DNA from: an uncultured Prevotellaceae bacterium
GTDB lineage: Bacteria > Bacteroidota > Bacteroidia > Bacteroidales > Bacteroidaceae
Reading direction: 5' to 3'
DNA length: 64,000 nt
Assembly: GCA_947168395.1 (NCBI GenBank)
Contig: CAMVLT010000002.1
Span: 62,001 to 126,000, forward strand
Part shown: in pieces, positions 62,492 through 64,000 of the stretch
Numbering within the stretch: position 1 is the first letter of the stretch
How the letters are laid out: every line of letters starts with the position of its first letter
Notes under the pieces: model-generated
The model's database searches: none
What the model was told of the DNA's origin: nothing
What the model saw: only the letters and a program-made list of their open reading frames with translations
Position numbers and translations under genes: made by a program

Positions 62492-63812
62492 GTGTCATTC
62501 CTCCTTTTTCGTCTTTCAGTTGAATAGATGCTATCTTCTCGAATTCAGCCACAATCATGTTGTATTGCGCCTGTGCCTCAGCTTGGCTGAAGGCGTAGTT
62601 CAGCTGTTCGCGCTCTGTCTGCAGGATGTCGCTCAGCGTCGTGGTGCCGTTGGCGTATTCGCCCGCCATGAGCTGCAACGTCTTGGCCAGGATGTCCATG
62701 TCCTTGCGGTAGAGGGTCATCTTGCGCTTCACGTCCTCAGCCCGCTGACCTATGCCTAATAGTTGCGAGCGCAGCATATCTACCCGCCGCAGGTAACTCT
62801 CATCCGCCGTCTGCTTCATCAGTTCGGCGGCGCGGCGCTGGGCTTTTATCTTGTGGCGGTAGATGGGCAGCGTCACCTTCAGCATGCCCATCCACATGTC
62901 CATGCCATTCATGTCGGGCATGGCCATGCCGTCGTCGCGTTCCTTATTTAACATATACTGCACGCCGATGCCCACCATAGGCAGTCCCATGCGGCGGGCT
63001 TTCTCGCCTTGCGCCTCGTACTGCTCACCCTGGGCACGGAGCGACAGCAGGTCGGGCGACTGACGCTCAATCTCGGTCCACTCCACGATGGGCATTTCCG
63101 ACAGCACGATAGAGTCGGGCAGCACGATGGGTGAAGCCGGGGAGCGGTGCATCAGCAGGTTGAACTGCTCCTGCTGCAACTTCAGCAGCGACTCCAAGCT
63201 CTCTATCTGTTCCTCTAACTTCAACTGTTCGGCCTGTAGACGGTACTGGTCGCTCATGCGGGTACCCTTCATGCCGGTGGTGGAACTCTTGTACTTGTAA
63301 ACGGCCAGTTCGCTGATGTCCTTGAACAGCTGCAGGTGCTGGCGGGTGGTGGCTAACTTCTCGCGGGTCACCAGCATCTTGTACCACTGCTGCTCCATGT
63401 CGTAGGCCAGCTGGATGCCGCCCTCGCGGTAGCGCTGCCACACGGTTTCGGCCTGCCATGCCTTCTCGTTCTTGGCCGCCTTCATGGCACCGAACCACGG
63501 GAACATCTGCATGAGCGATACCGACAGCACCTGACGTCCGTTGACCTGTGTCATCGGTTTCGGGTAGAAGTTCAGCGACAGCTCCGGGTCGCCTAATGTG
63601 CCTGCCGGACAGACGGCCTCCATCGCCGCCTCGTAGGCGTGCCATCGGGCCATCACCTCTGGATTCTCCCTCAGCGCTGCCTGGATGTAGGTTTGGAGGG
63701 AGTCTTGGGCTTGGGCTGGCAGTAGCATGAGCATCAAGAGCCCACCCAAGCCCTCCCTAAGGGAGGGATGTCTGAATACCAGATGGCGTATTATAATGTA
63801 TAGGTTGTTCAT
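62475..63812 (-). CDS. cusC: TolC-family outer-membrane efflux channel (CusC type)
   Basis: The product is 445 residues. After the leader it has the two long coiled-coil repeats typical of the family (IQAALRENPEVMARWHAYEA; DKYRLQAEQ-like SDQYRLQAEQLKLEEQIESL; then GEYANGTTTLSDILQTEREQ). It carries metal ions across the outer membrane with CusA and CusB. Leader residues 14-26 (RHPSLREGLGGLL) come from a GC-rich palindromic repeat. A hydrophobic stretch (MLMLLPAQA) and a cleavage site still follow. It begins 27 bases after cusA and overlaps cusB by 17 bases. Confidence 0.9.
   Translation of the reverse strand: MNNLYIIIRHLVFRHPSLREGLGGLLMLMLLPAQAQDSLQTYIQAALRENPEVMARWHAYEAAMEAVCPAGTLGDPELSLNFYPKPMTQVNGRQVLSVSLMQMFPWFGAMKAAKNEKAWQAETVWQRYREGGIQLAYDMEQQWYKMLVTREKLATTRQHLQLFKDISELAVYKYKSSTTGMKGTRMSDQYRLQAEQLKLEEQIESLESLLKLQQEQFNLLMHRSPASPIVLPDSIVLSEMPIVEWTEIERQSPDLLSLRAQGEQYEAQGEKARRMGLPMVGIGVQYMLNKERDDGMAMPDMNGMDMWMGMLKVTLPIYRHKIKAQRRAAELMKQTADESYLRRVDMLRSQLLGIGQRAEDVKRKMTLYRKDMDILAKTLQLMAGEYANGTTTLSDILQTEREQLNYAFSQAEAQAQYNMIVAEFEKIASIQLKDEKGGMTHGYQE
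63737..63772 (-). repeat. GC-rich palindromic repeat in the cusC leader
   Basis: On the minus strand CCCTCCCTTAGGGAGGG is followed by CTTGGGTGGGC, the same layout as the susD-leader repeat at 35654-35690. It encodes RHPSLREGLGG inside the signal peptide. Confidence 0.7.
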
Positions 63813-63839
63813 ATAATAATCATTTGAATAGGTATGTGT

Positions 63840-64000
63840 CTAAACATCCCTCCCTTCGGGAAAGGCTACGGGTAGGCGGCCGGAGGTCGGGAATGGGCTT
63901 GGGTGGGCTTTTCGCTCTCTCCACCAACATTGCAATACCGGTACCACGAACATGGTCATGGTCTGAATCATCATGCCGCCGAAGGTGGGGATGGACATAG
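63840..64000 (-). CDS. cusA: RND heavy-metal efflux pump CusA/CzcA family, C-terminal end
   Basis: Only the last 52 codons lie in the window. MSIPTFGGMMIQTMTMFVVP followed by VLQCWWRERK matches the final helix of CusA/CzcA pumps (T-FGG-M-I-Q-x-x-T-M-F-V-V-P-V-L-x-C-W). These inner-membrane trimers expel Cu(I)/Ag(I) or divalent cations with proton flow. The final 22 residues (from AHPSPFPTSG to FPEGRDV) are not usual for the family and are encoded by the GC-rich repeat at 63845-63912. cusC follows 27 bases after the stop. Confidence 0.85.
   Translation of the reverse strand, partial: MSIPTFGGMMIQTMTMFVVPVLQCWWRERKAHPSPFPTSGRLPVAFPEGRDV
63845..63912. repeat. GC-rich repeat at the cusA 3' end
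   Basis: Plus strand CATCCCTCCCTTCGGGAAAGG, then a GC-rich spacer, then GGGCTTGGGTGGGC. The outer motifs are those of the repeat at 63737-63772, but the hairpin and the CTTGGGTGGG part are separated by about 35 bases. It supplies the CusA tail and stop region. Confidence 0.6.

Overview
The window reads as chromosome of a Prevotella-like member of the Bacteroidales. The evidence is direct. Several promoters match the Bacteroidetes type (TTTG, about 20 bases, then TAnnTTTG). There is a SusC/SusD pair. Many secreted proteins end in a type IX (Por-type) sorting tail. The gcvP gene is split. A diaminopimelate dehydrogenase is present, as is a linked dxs-trkA-trkH-manA cluster. No tRNA, rRNA, CRISPR array or intact transposase gene was seen.

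Layout. 1-1930: decayed DNA with a sorting-tail fragment, a MITE-like repeat (copy A) and a broken beta-helix gene. 1945-10828: an Hsp20 gene behind a probable sigma-54 promoter, ctp and parE, glyS, an FKBP lipoprotein, and an ATPase/DUF4435 pair that resembles the PARIS defence layout. 10819-16466 (minus): dxs-trkA-trkH-manA. 16558-24124 (plus): panE, then a self-contained glycine cleavage operon (lipoate ligase, gcvT, gcvH, gcvPA, gcvPB, lpd). 24102-28224: GH28, a HerA-like ATPase and ddh. 28327-39076 (minus): a SusC/SusD locus with a secreted protein, a zinc metalloprotease and a GH53-esterase fusion. 39241-41295: a leucine-rich-repeat lipoprotein.

41361-60795 is the accessory part. It holds decayed genes, MITE copy B, a lone antitoxin-like ORF, a broken MATE transporter, three tandem modules of a giant GLUG-type secreted protein plus a small lipoprotein, a truncated membrane receptor, a broken legumain-like (C13) protease and another lipoprotein. 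60875-64000 (minus) is a Cus-type heavy-metal efflux operon (cusA end, cusC, cusB, HMA protein).

Three signals stand out. First, a family of GC-rich palindromic repeats lies inside reading frames and encodes parts of a SusD leader, a TolC-family leader, the CusA tail and a linker in the GH53-esterase. Second, a near-identical 1.33 kb direct repeat inside the adhesin-lipoprotein array could drive module loss or gain. Third, a C13 protease gene is decayed twice, once on each side of that array, and one copy ends exactly at a MITE.
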